From Streptomyces sp. NBC_00286 (lineage in GTDB: Bacteria; Actinomycetota; Actinomycetes; Streptomycetales; Streptomycetaceae): a stretch of DNA of 64,000 bases. This document shows, one piece after another, positions 1 to 8,568 of this stretch (position 1 is the first letter of the stretch; each line of letters opens with the position of its first letter). The DNA lies in contig NZ_CP108054.1 of the NCBI RefSeq assembly GCF_036173125.1, positions 6,167,001-6,231,000 on the forward strand, given 5' to 3'. The notes beneath the pieces are model-generated. The model made no database searches. It saw only the letters and a program-made list of their open reading frames with translations, and was not told where the DNA came from. Position numbers and translations under genes: made by a program.

Positions 1-442
1 AGCTCGGCGTGGGGTCGGCGGTGACCCCGGGGGCGAGGCTGTCGACGGACGGGATGCCGGGTGCGACGAGGACAGTGCGGCCTCCGGAGGCGGCGAACGC
101 CGAGTGGAGCCGGGTCTGCTGGCGGTCGGTCAGCAGGTCGGGGGCGGCGACCAGGAGGGTGGTGTCGGGGCCGGCGGCGTTGCGCGCGTCCTCCAGGGTG
201 GTGACCACGCGGGTGGACACGCCGCGGTCGGCGAGGAGCTCGGCGACGGCTCGGCTGCCGTTGGCGTCGACGGAGCGCGGGTCGAGGCGGCCGTGCTGAG
301 CGTCGGAGCGGACGGCGGCGATGGCGATCGCGGCCACCAGGAGGATCACGAGACCGAGCAGGACACCGCGCGCGCGGGTCCACACCTGGCGTGCGGTGGG
401 GGAGGCCGAGGTGGTCGACGCAAGGGTGGCCTCGGTGGTCAT
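1..442 (-). CDS. DUF4350 domain protein, C-terminus outside window
   Basis: The gene reads leftward off the window edge, so only the N-terminal 147 codons are visible. A Thr/Ser-rich start is followed by one hydrophobic segment (about residues 30-45) and then an extracytoplasmic-type domain that includes RGVSTRVVTTLEDA and TLLVAAPDLLT. This pattern matches DUF4350 proteins, a GATase-like fold usually encoded with DUF4129, MoxR ATPase and DUF58 genes in actinobacteria. The ATG overlaps the stop of the upstream DUF4129 gene in an ATGA arrangement, so the two are translationally coupled. Molecular function is unknown; a role in envelope or protein quality control alongside MoxR is only an inference from usual neighbours. 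The 3' end is not visible. Confidence 0.75.
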   Translation of the reverse strand, partial: MTTEATLASTTSASPTARQVWTRARGVLLGLVILLVAAIAIAAVRSDAQHGRLDPRSVDANGSRAVAELLADRGVSTRVVTTLEDARNAAGPDTTLLVAAPDLLTDRQQTRLHSAFAASGGRTVLVAPGIPSVDSLAPGVTADPTPS

Positions 443-1197
443 TCGGCGGCCCCCTGGCGCGTGCTGTGGGCCGTGCTTCGGGTGCTCGGGGCGCTGCTCG
501 CGAGGACGGGCTTGGTGCGTTCCACGTCGCGGTCGAGTTCGGTGAGGCGCTGGTACGCCTGGGGTGTGGCCGTTCGTCCGCCGTACGTGACGTCGTCGAA
601 GTCCCGGGCCGCGGCGCTGAGCCGGTCCGTGTGGGAGGGGAGCGTACGGCCTGCTTCGGCGGCTGCCTCGTCGGCGGTGCGGCCGGGACGGGGCTCGAGC
701 AGGGCGCGTTCCTCCAGGGAGCGGACGACGGCGCGCATGCGCTCCTGGACGGCATGGTTCCAGTGGCCCTGGGCGGCGTGGCTCTCGGCGGCTGCCCGGT
801 GCTCGGCGGCGCTGCGGGGCCGGTCGTCGAAGAGCGGGGCGGCCGACGTGGGGCCGCGCCTCGGGGTGCCGAGCCGCCACCACAGGGCGCCGATCAGTGC
901 CGCGGCCGCCAGCGCGATGACGACGAGGCCGAGTGCGCCGCCCGGGGTCGCGCCGGAGGCTGCGCTGAACAGCTTGTCGAGCCACTCCCAGAAGGCGTCC
1001 AGGGCGCGCTGGAACCAGCTGGGGTCGTCCTCGTGGTACATCCGCTTCGATAGCTCACGCCGGGCCGCGTCCTGTGCGGGGTCGCGTGGGATCGTCACCG
1101 GTGGTTCGTCGGCGGAGCGCGGCAGCACGAGTACGGCCGCGGTGCCGGAGCCCGGCAGCGCGAGCACCGCTGTGAGAACACCCCCCGACGGGCTCAC
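439..1197 (-). CDS. DUF4129 domain membrane protein
   Basis: 252 aa. A hydrophobic N-terminal segment, an acidic linker, the WFQRALDAFWEWLDKLF amphipathic stretch and a second membrane helix (LGLVVIALAAAALIGALWW) precede a C-terminal cytoplasmic DUF4129 domain. That domain carries RTADEAAAEAGRTLP and DVTYGGRTATPQAYQRL, as in the C-terminal transglutaminase-associated domain of this family. I place the start at GTG 1197, which has GGGGAG about eight bases upstream and begins just after the stop of the preceding gene; an upstream ATG at 1326 would overlap that gene by 125 bp and reads as low-complexity shadow sequence. The gene is sandwiched in a tight leftward operon with the Pro-rich membrane protein and DUF4350. 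Function unknown. Confidence 0.75.
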   Translation of the reverse strand: MSPSGGVLTAVLALPGSGTAAVLVLPRSADEPPVTIPRDPAQDAARRELSKRMYHEDDPSWFQRALDAFWEWLDKLFSAASGATPGGALGLVVIALAAAALIGALWWRLGTPRRGPTSAAPLFDDRPRSAAEHRAAAESHAAQGHWNHAVQERMRAVVRSLEERALLEPRPGRTADEAAAEAGRTLPSHTDRLSAAARDFDDVTYGGRTATPQAYQRLTELDRDVERTKPVLASSAPSTRSTAHSTRQGAAE

Positions 1198-1201
1198 CGC
1201 G

Positions 1202-2587
1202 TCAGCTCCCCGGGGTGGTGCCGGGGGCGTCGGAGCCGTAGCCCTGGACGCCGGCGGCGCGGGCCAGGTCGAGGTCGAGGGCCTCGCGGCGGATGCGCTG
1301 GTCGATGTAGAGGAGCACGGCGACACCCGCGGTGATCGGGAACGTGAGCATCGACCCGATCACCGCGCCGATCCCGCTGACGATGAGGAAGGTCCAGCCG
1401 AGGTCCGCGGTGCCGCTGGTGAAGAGGCCGTTGACACCGTCGCCGCTCAGGGCGGCGGCGAGGAAGGTGAACGGGATCACGATGATCGAGGCGACGACGT
1501 TCGCGATGATCGTGGCGAGCAGCTGGATGCCGAAGACCCGCCACCAGGAGCCGCGGACCAGCTTCGCGGAGCGGCCCACGGACTTCCAGATGCTCTGTTT
1601 CTCCAGCATCAGGGCGGGCGAGGCCAGCGAGAAGCGGACCATCAGCCAGATCGCGACGATACCCGCGGCCATGCCGCCGAGGACGGCGAGTGCGACAGCG
1701 CCGTCGCCACCGCCGGCGTAGGCGATCAGGGCGCCGGGCAGGGTGCCTATCGCGACGACCGCGACCCCGATCAGCGGGAGCAGGAAAGTAAGGCCGAAGA
1801 GTTTCGGCAGCTGGGGCCGGGCGTCGCGCCAGGCTTCGGCGGTGGTCACCGACTTGCCGAGCACGGCGCGGCTGGTCACGGTCGTGAGCAGGGCGGTCGC
1901 GACGATGGTGCCGAGCAGCGAGACCAGCACGATGACGCTGGATCCCAGCAGGGTGTCGCCCAGGGCGCGGGTGAGCTCGCCGACGGAGGCGCTCGGGTCG
2001 TTGAGGGTGTCCGAGCTCGCGGCGTCTTCCAGGACGAAGCCCTGGAGCAGGACCACGAGGATCTCCGTGAACACCGCGACGGTCAGCGAGATGCCGAGGA
2101 CCGTGCGCCAGTGCGTACGCATGGTCGACACGGCGCCGTCGAGGATCTCGCCGACGCCGAGCGGGCGGAGCGGGATCACGCCGGGCTTGGCGGCGGGCGG
2201 AGGACCGCCCCAGCCGCTTCCCCACCCGGGGTGACCGCCGGGGCCGTAGCCGCCAGGGCCGCCGGGAGCGCCGTATCCGGGACCGCCGCCGGGGCCGCCG
2301 GGGGGTTGTCCGCCCCAGCCGGGGCCGGGCGGAGGTGGAGGCGGGGCCTGGGCCGGGCCGCCCTGGGAGCCGCTGGGCGCGGACCACTGGCCGGGCGGGG
2401 GCTGCTCCTTGGACCACTTCGTGCCTGGGCCGGACGGGTCGGGTGCGGGCTGTCCCGGCTGATCCGTGGGCTCTGGCGCAGTGGTCCGGTCCGCGGGCTC
2501 GGCAGGGCCGGAGGCGTTCGGCTCCTGACCGTCCTGTCCGTCGGAGGGGGCAGATCCGGGCGATGCCCAGCCCGGAGTGTCTTTCAT
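1202..2587 (-). CDS. Pro/Gly-rich multispanning membrane protein
   Basis: 461 aa. Residues 1-150 are disordered and rich in Pro, Gly and Gln. They lead to PLGVGEILDGAVSTMRTHWR, after which there are about six transmembrane helices (residues 175-430). This architecture fits the actinobacterial glycerophosphoryl diester phosphodiesterase-type membrane domain family found beside DUF4129 genes; no catalytic motif is visible. The ATG is preceded by a strong AAGGAG with ideal spacing. It is the first gene of the leftward operon and diverges from mtnA across 140 bp that must hold both promoters. Likely role, envelope-associated, is inference only. Confidence 0.7.
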   Translation of the reverse strand: MKDTPGWASPGSAPSDGQDGQEPNASGPAEPADRTTAPEPTDQPGQPAPDPSGPGTKWSKEQPPPGQWSAPSGSQGGPAQAPPPPPPGPGWGGQPPGGPGGGPGYGAPGGPGGYGPGGHPGWGSGWGGPPPAAKPGVIPLRPLGVGEILDGAVSTMRTHWRTVLGISLTVAVFTEILVVLLQGFVLEDAASSDTLNDPSASVGELTRALGDTLLGSSVIVLVSLLGTIVATALLTTVTSRAVLGKSVTTAEAWRDARPQLPKLFGLTFLLPLIGVAVVAIGTLPGALIAYAGGGDGAVALAVLGGMAAGIVAIWLMVRFSLASPALMLEKQSIWKSVGRSAKLVRGSWWRVFGIQLLATIIANVVASIIVIPFTFLAAALSGDGVNGLFTSGTADLGWTFLIVSGIGAVIGSMLTFPITAGVAVLLYIDQRIRREALDLDLARAAGVQGYGSDAPGTTPGS

Positions 2588-2727
2588 CGTCGCTCCTTCA
2601 CGGTGCCCGTTCGCGGTTGCGGCGGCAGCTTGGCAGCCATCGTGCCACGGTGCGGCCGGGAAGTGACCGGCCCCCGTATGGGCTGCACACCTTCAATTGT
2701 CCGCCCTGGAAGGGGCAGACTGGTCGG

Positions 2728-3873
2728 ATGGACGATCAGTACGTGCATTCCCGCGAGGACAACGCACCCACCGAGATTCCGGCGATCCGGTGGGACGAAC
2801 CGCCGGAAGGGTCCGTACTGGTCCTTCTCGACCAGACGCGGCTGCCGGCCGAGGAGGTCGAGCTGGTGTGCACCGACCCTCCGGCGCTGGTGGAAGCGAT
2901 CCGCACACTCGCCGTGCGCGGGGCGCCGCTGCTGGGCATCGCGGGGGCGTACGGGGTCGCGCTCGCCGCCATGCGCGGGTTCGACGTGGATGACGCCGCC
3001 GACGCGCTCGCCAGCGCGCGGCCCACCGCGGTGAACCTTGCGCACGGCGTGCGCAGGGCCCAGTCGGCTCACCGTGCCGCCCTCGCCGGCGGCGGTGACC
3101 AGAAGCGGGCCGCCGAGGCCGCGCTCGCCGCTGCTCGCGCGCTTCACCAGGAGGACGCCGAGGCCAGCAGGCGCATGGCCGAGCACGGTCTGGCGCTGCT
3201 GGACGAGCTGCTGCCCGGGGGCAACCACCGGATCCTGACGCACTGCAACACTGGGGCGCTGGTGTCGGGCGGGGAGGGTACGGCGTTCGCTGTCGCGCTC
3301 GCCGCGCACCGGGCTGGGCGGCTGCGGAGGCTGTGGGTGGACGAGACGCGGCCGTTGCTGCAGGGTGCTCGCCTGACGGCGTACGAGGCGGCGCGCAACG
3401 GGATGGCGTACACGCTGCTCACGGACAACGCCGCGGGGTCGCTGTTCTCGGCGGGGGAGGTGGACGCGGTGCTGGTCGGGGCGGACCGGATCGCGGCCGA
3501 CGGTTCGGTGGCGAACAAGGTGGGGAGCTACCCGCTCGCGGTGCTGGCCCGGTACCACCACGTACCGTTCGTCGTGGTGGCGCCGGTGACGACGGTGGAC
3601 CCCGACACCCCGGACGGGGCGTCCATCGAGGTCGAGCAGCGCGCCGGTCATGAGGTGACCGAGCTCATCGCACCACAGGTGCCGGTGGCGGGAGCGGAAG
3701 CGGGAGGCGGGATTCCGGTGGCACCTCTGGGTACCCAGGCGTACAACCCGGCGTTCGACGTGACGCCGCCCGAGCTGGTGACGGCGATCGTCACCGAGGA
3801 GGGCGCCGTTTCGCCCGTCACGGCGGAGGCGCTTGCCGAGCTGTGTGCCAGGTCACGCCAGGTAACGATTTAG
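2728..3873 (+). CDS. mtnA: Methylthioribose-1-phosphate isomerase
   Basis: 381 aa. MtnA isomerises methylthioribose-1-phosphate to methylthioribulose-1-phosphate in the methionine salvage pathway (cytosol). Visible family signatures are RGAPLLGIAGAYGVALA near residue 70, the active-site cysteine in LTHCNTGAL, DETRPLLQGARLTAYE, and the catalytic aspartate block VGADRIAADGSVANKVGSY. Length is close to the eIF2B-like MtnA norm, slightly extended at the N-terminus. ATG 2728 has AGGGG upstream; upstream in-frame codons run through the divergent neighbour and are ignored. The C-terminal codons (ARSRQVTI) double as a direct repeat resembling an MtrA site, 16 bases before mtrA. No other salvage genes are adjacent. 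Confidence 0.93.
   Translation: MDDQYVHSREDNAPTEIPAIRWDEPPEGSVLVLLDQTRLPAEEVELVCTDPPALVEAIRTLAVRGAPLLGIAGAYGVALAAMRGFDVDDAADALASARPTAVNLAHGVRRAQSAHRAALAGGGDQKRAAEAALAAARALHQEDAEASRRMAEHGLALLDELLPGGNHRILTHCNTGALVSGGEGTAFAVALAAHRAGRLRRLWVDETRPLLQGARLTAYEAARNGMAYTLLTDNAAGSLFSAGEVDAVLVGADRIAADGSVANKVGSYPLAVLARYHHVPFVVVAPVTTVDPDTPDGASIEVEQRAGHEVTELIAPQVPVAGAEAGGGIPVAPLGTQAYNPAFDVTPPELVTAIVTEEGAVSPVTAEALAELCARSRQVTI
3852..3866 (+). promoter_or_regulatory. Putative MtrA-type direct repeat
   Basis: Two pentamers, GTCAC and GTAAC, are separated by 5 bases, so they start 10 bp apart and lie on one helix face. They sit at the very end of mtnA and 16-30 bp upstream of the mtrA start. OmpR-family MtrA is known to bind direct repeats of GTNAC-like half sites. 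Autoregulation is inferred; the repeat also happens to encode mtnA C-terminal residues. Confidence 0.45.
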
Positions 3874-3881
3874 TTAATGGG

Positions 3882-4571
3882 ATGATGGCATTCATGAAGG
3901 GACGAGTCCTTGTCGTCGATGACGACACCGCACTGGCCGAGATGCTCGGCATTGTGCTGCGTGGTGAAGGTTTTGAACCGTCTTTCGTAGCCGACGGCGA
4001 CAAGGCGCTGGCCGCATTCCGTGAGACCAAGCCCGATCTCGTGCTGCTCGATCTGATGCTGCCGGGGCGGGACGGTATCGAGGTGTGCCGTCTGATCAGG
4101 GCGGAGTCCGGGGTGCCGATCGTGATGCTCACGGCGAAGAGCGACACCGTCGATGTGGTGGTCGGGCTCGAGTCGGGCGCTGATGACTACATCGTGAAGC
4201 CGTTCAAGCCGAAGGAGCTGGTGGCTCGGATCCGGGCGCGGCTACGGAGGTCGGAGGAGCCGGCGCCCGAGCAGCTCGCCATCGGCGACCTGGTCATCGA
4301 TGTGGCCGGTCACTCCGTGAAGCGGGACGGGCAGTCGATCGCGCTCACGCCGCTGGAGTTCGACCTGCTGGTGGCGCTGGCCCGGAAACCCTGGCAGGTG
4401 TTCACGCGTGAGGTGCTCCTCGAGCAGGTGTGGGGCTACCGGCACGCGGCGGACACCCGCCTCGTCAATGTTCATGTACAGCGGCTTCGCTCCAAGGTCG
4501 AGAAGGATCCGGAGCGGCCGGAAATCGTGGTGACTGTCCGTGGCGTCGGTTACAAGGCCGGACCCAGCTGA
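3882..4571 (+). CDS. mtrA: DNA-binding response regulator MtrA
   Basis: 229 aa OmpR/PhoB-family regulator. The receiver domain shows the acidic pocket VVDDD (residues 11-15), phospho-acceptor Asp57 in LVLLDLMLPG, the T of MLTAKSD and K of IVKPF. The winged-helix domain begins near residue 130 with TPLEFDLLVALA and ends VRGVGYKAG. MtrA with MtrB and LpqB controls envelope homeostasis, cell division and, in streptomycetes, development and antibiotic output. Three in-frame ATGs (3882, 3885, 3894) are possible; I took the first, giving the usual 229-residue form. The gene is separated by one base from mtrB (stop 4571, start 4573) and is the first gene of the mtrAB-lpqB operon. Confidence 0.97.
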   Translation: MMAFMKGRVLVVDDDTALAEMLGIVLRGEGFEPSFVADGDKALAAFRETKPDLVLLDLMLPGRDGIEVCRLIRAESGVPIVMLTAKSDTVDVVVGLESGADDYIVKPFKPKELVARIRARLRRSEEPAPEQLAIGDLVIDVAGHSVKRDGQSIALTPLEFDLLVALARKPWQVFTREVLLEQVWGYRHAADTRLVNVHVQRLRSKVEKDPERPEIVVTVRGVGYKAGPS

Positions 4572-4572
4572 C

Positions 4573-6669
4573 ATGTCCCGGGACAGTGCCGCTTCGGCGC
4601 CCGGTCAGCCGGGAAGCCGCTCGCGGCCTGTCGGCCGGCGGACCGCGAGCTCCTTCTGGGCTCGGTTCAGCGAGGGCTGGCTGTTGCAGGGCGGAGTCCA
4701 GGGCAGCCCGGTCCTCCGGCTCTTCATGCGCTGGGTGCGGCGTCCGCTGCTGCCGGTCATGCGGCTGTGGCGGCGCAACATCCAGCTCAAGGTCGTCGTC
4801 ACGACGCTGCTGATGTCGCTGGGTGTGGTCCTGCTGTTGGGCTTCGTCGTCATCGGGCAGGTGCGCAACGGCCTGCTGGACGCCAAGGTGAAGGCCTCGG
4901 AGAGCCAGGCCACCGGTGGGTTCGGCGTGGCCAAGCAGCGGGCGGACGCGGCGGCGAGCGCCGGGGGCGACGACGGTTCGAGCACGGACGAGCGGCCCGT
5001 CCAGAACATCAGCGCGTGGCTGAGCGACCTCGTGCAGTCCCTCGCCAGCGGCGGCCAGGGCGCCTTCGCCGTGGTCACGCTCAGCTCCTCCAGCACGGTC
5101 GGCGGCGCGGACAGCGGTGGGCGCGGCCCGCGTTCGTCGGGCGACGTCGATCCGGCGACGAGCGTGCCGGAGGATCTGCGCCGCCGCATCGACGAGAACA
5201 TGTTCCCGGCCCAGAGTTATACGCGCATCGTCTACAAGACAGGCCAGGACTCCCAGCCGGGGCTGGTCATCGGCAAGCAGGTGAACGACCCGAACGGCGA
5301 GCCGTACCAGCTGTACTACCTCTTCCCGCTCACGCAGGAGGAGAAGTCGCTCAGCCTGGTCAAGGGGACGCTCGCGACGGCCGGACTGTTCGTCGTGGTG
5401 CTGCTCGGCGCGATCGCCTGGCTCGTGGTGCGGCAGGTCGTCACGCCCGTACGGATGGCCGCGGGGATCGCCGAGCGGCTGTCCGCCGGGCGCCTTCAGG
5501 AACGTATGAAGGTCACCGGAGAGGACGACATCGCGCGGCTCGGTGAGGCCTTCAACAAGATGACGCAGAACCTTCAGTTGAAGATCCAGCAGCTGGAGGA
5601 CCTGTCGCGGATGCAGCGGCGGTTCGTGTCCGATGTGTCTCATGAGCTGCGGACGCCGCTGACGACCGTACGGATGGCCGCTGACGTCATCCATGACGCG
5701 CGCGTGGACTTCGATCCGGTGACCGCGCGGTCGGCCGAACTGCTCGCGGACCAGCTGGACCGGTTCGAGACGCTGCTCGCGGATCTGCTGGAGATCAGCC
5801 GGTTCGACGCGGGCGCGGCGGCCCTGGAGGCCGAGCCGATAGACCTGCGCGAGGTCGTACGCCGGGTTGTCAGCGGGGCCGAGCCGCTCGCCGAGCGCAA
5901 GGGCACGCAGATCAAGGTCGTCGGCGATCACCAGCCGGTGGTCGCCGAGGCCGACGCGCGGCGGGTGGAGCGGGTGCTGCGGAACCTCGTCGTCAACGCC
6001 GTGGAGCACGGCGAGGGCAGGGACGTAGTGGTCAGGCTCGCGGCGGCGGGCGGCGCGGTCGCGGTCGCGGTGCGCGACTACGGAGTGGGGCTCAAGCCCG
6101 GCGAGGCGACCCGCGTGTTCAGCCGCTTCTGGCGGGCCGACCCGGCACGCGCGCGTACCACCGGTGGTACGGGTCTGGGACTGTCCATCGCCCTGGAGGA
6201 CGCGCGGCTGCACGGCGGCTGGCTGCAGGCGTGGGGCGAGCCTGGCGGCGGCTCGCAGTTCCGGCTGACGCTGCCGCGGACCGCGGACGAGCCGCTTCGG
6301 GGCTCGCCGATACCCCTGGAGCCCAAGGACTCGCGGCGCAATCGCGGGCTGAACGAAGCGGGGCTGCCCCTGAGCGGCACGCAGAAACTCGCCACGGTGC
6401 CGGCGCAGTCGCAAGGGGAGCGCGGGGTACCGCCGATGCCGCCGCGGGCGCCAGTGGCCCCGAGGCTGGCGGGCGCGGTGGATCCGGCGGCGCTGCCCGG
6501 CAACGGCGCGCGCGTGGTGCCGCGGCCCGCGGCGGAGGCGCGTGCGGTGACCGCGCCCGTGGAGTCCGGGGAGCGCGAAGAGCCCGGCCACGCGCCGTCC
6601 GAGGAGGGCGCGGGAACCGGCGAGGGACCGGATCAGTTGAAGCAAGGGGAGGGATCACGTGGGCGCTGA
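4573..6669 (+). CDS. mtrB: Sensor histidine kinase MtrB
   Basis: 698 aa membrane kinase. A basic N-terminus leads to transmembrane helix 1 (about residues 73-97), an extracytoplasmic Ser/Gly-rich sensor region, helix 2 (about 272-295), a HAMP domain (about 297-350), and HisKA with the phospho-accepting histidine at about residue 357 in VSHELRTPLT. The ATP-binding domain shows RNLVVNAVEHG (N box) and GGTGLGLSIA (G2 box). A long Pro/Ala-rich cytoplasmic tail of about 120 residues follows, as is common in Streptomyces MtrB. It phosphorylates MtrA. The start follows mtrA by one base; an upstream in-frame ATG at 4540 overlaps mtrA and is less likely. The 3' end overlaps lpqB by 11 bp. Confidence 0.96.
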   Translation: MSRDSAASAPGQPGSRSRPVGRRTASSFWARFSEGWLLQGGVQGSPVLRLFMRWVRRPLLPVMRLWRRNIQLKVVVTTLLMSLGVVLLLGFVVIGQVRNGLLDAKVKASESQATGGFGVAKQRADAAASAGGDDGSSTDERPVQNISAWLSDLVQSLASGGQGAFAVVTLSSSSTVGGADSGGRGPRSSGDVDPATSVPEDLRRRIDENMFPAQSYTRIVYKTGQDSQPGLVIGKQVNDPNGEPYQLYYLFPLTQEEKSLSLVKGTLATAGLFVVVLLGAIAWLVVRQVVTPVRMAAGIAERLSAGRLQERMKVTGEDDIARLGEAFNKMTQNLQLKIQQLEDLSRMQRRFVSDVSHELRTPLTTVRMAADVIHDARVDFDPVTARSAELLADQLDRFETLLADLLEISRFDAGAAALEAEPIDLREVVRRVVSGAEPLAERKGTQIKVVGDHQPVVAEADARRVERVLRNLVVNAVEHGEGRDVVVRLAAAGGAVAVAVRDYGVGLKPGEATRVFSRFWRADPARARTTGGTGLGLSIALEDARLHGGWLQAWGEPGGGSQFRLTLPRTADEPLRGSPIPLEPKDSRRNRGLNEAGLPLSGTQKLATVPAQSQGERGVPPMPPRAPVAPRLAGAVDPAALPGNGARVVPRPAAEARAVTAPVESGEREEPGHAPSEEGAGTGEGPDQLKQGEGSRGR

Positions 6670-8497
6670 CGGCGATCGCGGCGGCCGGCGGCGTCCGATG
6701 CGGGTAGTGGCGTACGTCGGCTGTGGAGCCGTACTGCTGGCCGGGTGCGCCTCGATGCCGGACAGCGGGGATCTGCGCGACGTCAAGGCCTCGCAGCGGC
6801 CGGACGCGCCGGTCCGAGTCTTCGCGATGCCGCCGCGGGAGAACGCCCAGCCCCTCGAGATCGTGCAGGGCTTCCTGGAGGCACTGACCAGCGATGAGCC
6901 GGAGTTCGACACGGCGCGCAAGTACCTCACCGAGGAGGCCTCGAAGAACTGGCAGCCCGAGCGCTCGACGACGGTGCTCGCGGACGGGCCGACGGCGCTG
7001 GCCGAGCGCAGCGGCAGCAGGGAGGCCACTGGCGACTACGCGTACGCGCTGACCGGCGACAAGGTCGCCGAGGTGGACCAGCAGTTCGCGTACGAGCCCG
7101 CCGAGGGCCCGTACAAGGAGACGCTGCATCTCACGGAGCAGAAGGTGTCGGACGGCAGCAAGCAGTGGCGCATCGACGTGCCGCCGCAGGGCGTGGTGCT
7201 CGGCAACTCCGACTTCCAGCGCCGCTATGTCTCCGTCAATAAGTACTACTTCGCGTCGAACTCGCCGACCGGCGACCGGCTCGGAACCGTGGCCGATCCG
7301 GTCTATGTGCGCCAGCAGGTCGACCCCGTGACACAGATGGTCAAGGCACTGCTGAACGGGCCCACGAGCTGGCTCAAGCCTGTGGTCAGGTCTCGCTTCC
7401 CCACGGGAACGGCACTGAAGAAGGGCGTCAAGACGCTGGCGCCGGACGATCAGAACCGGCTGAGGGTGCCGCTGAACAAGAGGGCCGAGGGCGTCGGGCA
7501 GACCCAGTGCGCCGAGATGGCGGCCCAGCTCATCTTCACCCTGAGGGACCTGACGCCCACGGGCATTGACGAGGTCGAACTGCAGCGCCCCGACGGCTCA
7601 CAGCTGTGCGAGATCGATGAGCCCGACGCCGAGATCATCGCATCGCACGGCACCGGGCAGCCTGTCCACTACGAGTACTTCATCGACGGTGAGAAGCGGC
7701 TCGTACGGATACCCGCCGACGAAGAGCAAGAGGCCGAGCCGGTGCCCGGAGCGCTCGGCACCGGCGACACGGCACTGCGGACGGCCGCGGTCTCGCGGAA
7801 CGAGGAGAGCGCGGCCGGGGTCTCGCTGGACGGGCGTTCGCTGTACGTGGGGTCGCTCGCGTCCGGCGCTTCGCTCGGGGATCCCGTGCTGAGGAGCAAG
7901 GCCAAGGCGGAGGACGACGGGCTGACGACGCCCAGCTGGGATGTGGGCGGCGACCTGTGGGTGGCCGACCGCGACCCGAAGAACTCCCGGCTGCTCCTGT
8001 TCGAGGAGGGCCGCGGTGTGCCGCTGGAGGTCAGGACGCCTGGGATCGAGGGGCGGATCGAGGCGGTGCGGGTGGCCGCGGATGGTGTGCGGATCGCGTT
8101 GATCGTCGAGGAGGACGGCAAGACCTCGCTGCTCATGGGGCGGATCGAGCGCCAGAGCGGACCGGATGGGCGGCCTGTCGTCACGATCCACGACCCGCGT
8201 TCGGTCACACCGCGGCTGGAGGAGGTCACGGCCATGTCCTGGGCCGGGGACAGCCGCCTGGTCGTGGTGGGCCAGGAGGAGGGCGGCGTGCAGCAGATCC
8301 GGTACGTCCAGGTCGACGGCTCCACCCCGGTCGGGGCGCCGCCTTCCGCGCTCACCGGCGTGGAGGAGATCGCCGCCTCCGAGGACGAGCGGCTGCCGCT
8401 GGTGGCGCACTCGGAGGACGGGATTGTGCGGCTTTCGTCCGGTGCGCAGTGGCAGAAGGTGGTCAAGACGGGGACGGCGCCGGTCTATCCGGGATAG
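6659..8497 (+). CDS. lpqB: Lipoprotein LpqB, MtrAB accessory factor
   Basis: 612 aa secreted lipoprotein. A basic n-region leads to a hydrophobic core and the lipobox LLAGC with the acylated cysteine at residue 30. The mature part has an N-terminal GerMN-type region (about 60-340) and a C-terminal seven-bladed beta-propeller-like region with repeated short SLDGRSLYVGSL and TAMSWAGDSRLVVVG blades. LpqB is known to bind the MtrB sensor domain and modulate MtrA phosphorylation. The GTG start overlaps mtrB by 11 bp and has GGGGAGGG upstream, so it is third in the operon. The coding region ends just before two DnaA-box sequences. An alternative start is ATG 6698, which still gives a complete signal peptide. 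Confidence 0.95.
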   Translation: MGADGDRGGRRRPMRVVAYVGCGAVLLAGCASMPDSGDLRDVKASQRPDAPVRVFAMPPRENAQPLEIVQGFLEALTSDEPEFDTARKYLTEEASKNWQPERSTTVLADGPTALAERSGSREATGDYAYALTGDKVAEVDQQFAYEPAEGPYKETLHLTEQKVSDGSKQWRIDVPPQGVVLGNSDFQRRYVSVNKYYFASNSPTGDRLGTVADPVYVRQQVDPVTQMVKALLNGPTSWLKPVVRSRFPTGTALKKGVKTLAPDDQNRLRVPLNKRAEGVGQTQCAEMAAQLIFTLRDLTPTGIDEVELQRPDGSQLCEIDEPDAEIIASHGTGQPVHYEYFIDGEKRLVRIPADEEQEAEPVPGALGTGDTALRTAAVSRNEESAAGVSLDGRSLYVGSLASGASLGDPVLRSKAKAEDDGLTTPSWDVGGDLWVADRDPKNSRLLLFEEGRGVPLEVRTPGIEGRIEAVRVAADGVRIALIVEEDGKTSLLMGRIERQSGPDGRPVVTIHDPRSVTPRLEEVTAMSWAGDSRLVVVGQEEGGVQQIRYVQVDGSTPVGAPPSALTGVEEIAASEDERLPLVAHSEDGIVRLSSGAQWQKVVKTGTAPVYPG

Positions 8498-8505
8498 CCC
8501 GGCAG

Positions 8506-8528
8506 TTGTCCACAGGGAGTTGTCCACA
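8506..8528 (+). promoter_or_regulatory. Two perfect DnaA boxes in direct repeat
   Basis: TTGTCCACA occurs at 8506-8514 and again at 8520-8528, same orientation, start-to-start distance 14 bp. This is the consensus DnaA box of streptomycetes. The pair lies in the 71-bp gap between lpqB and the ComFC-like gene, so it could act as a DnaA-responsive operator or a DnaA-titration site. No AT-rich unwinding region is present, so it is not an origin. Confidence 0.7.
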
Positions 8529-8568
8529 GGGGTGGCCGGAGAGCTCTGGCGTTGGCACAGTGGTGGGC

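Noticed and set aside
104..3034. Plus-strand 976-codon frame over the left operon
   Set aside because: Runs through three minus-strand genes and into mtnA out of frame; no domain.
8506..8528. Replication origin
   Set aside because: Only two DnaA boxes, no AT-rich element, and no dnaA/dnaN nearby.
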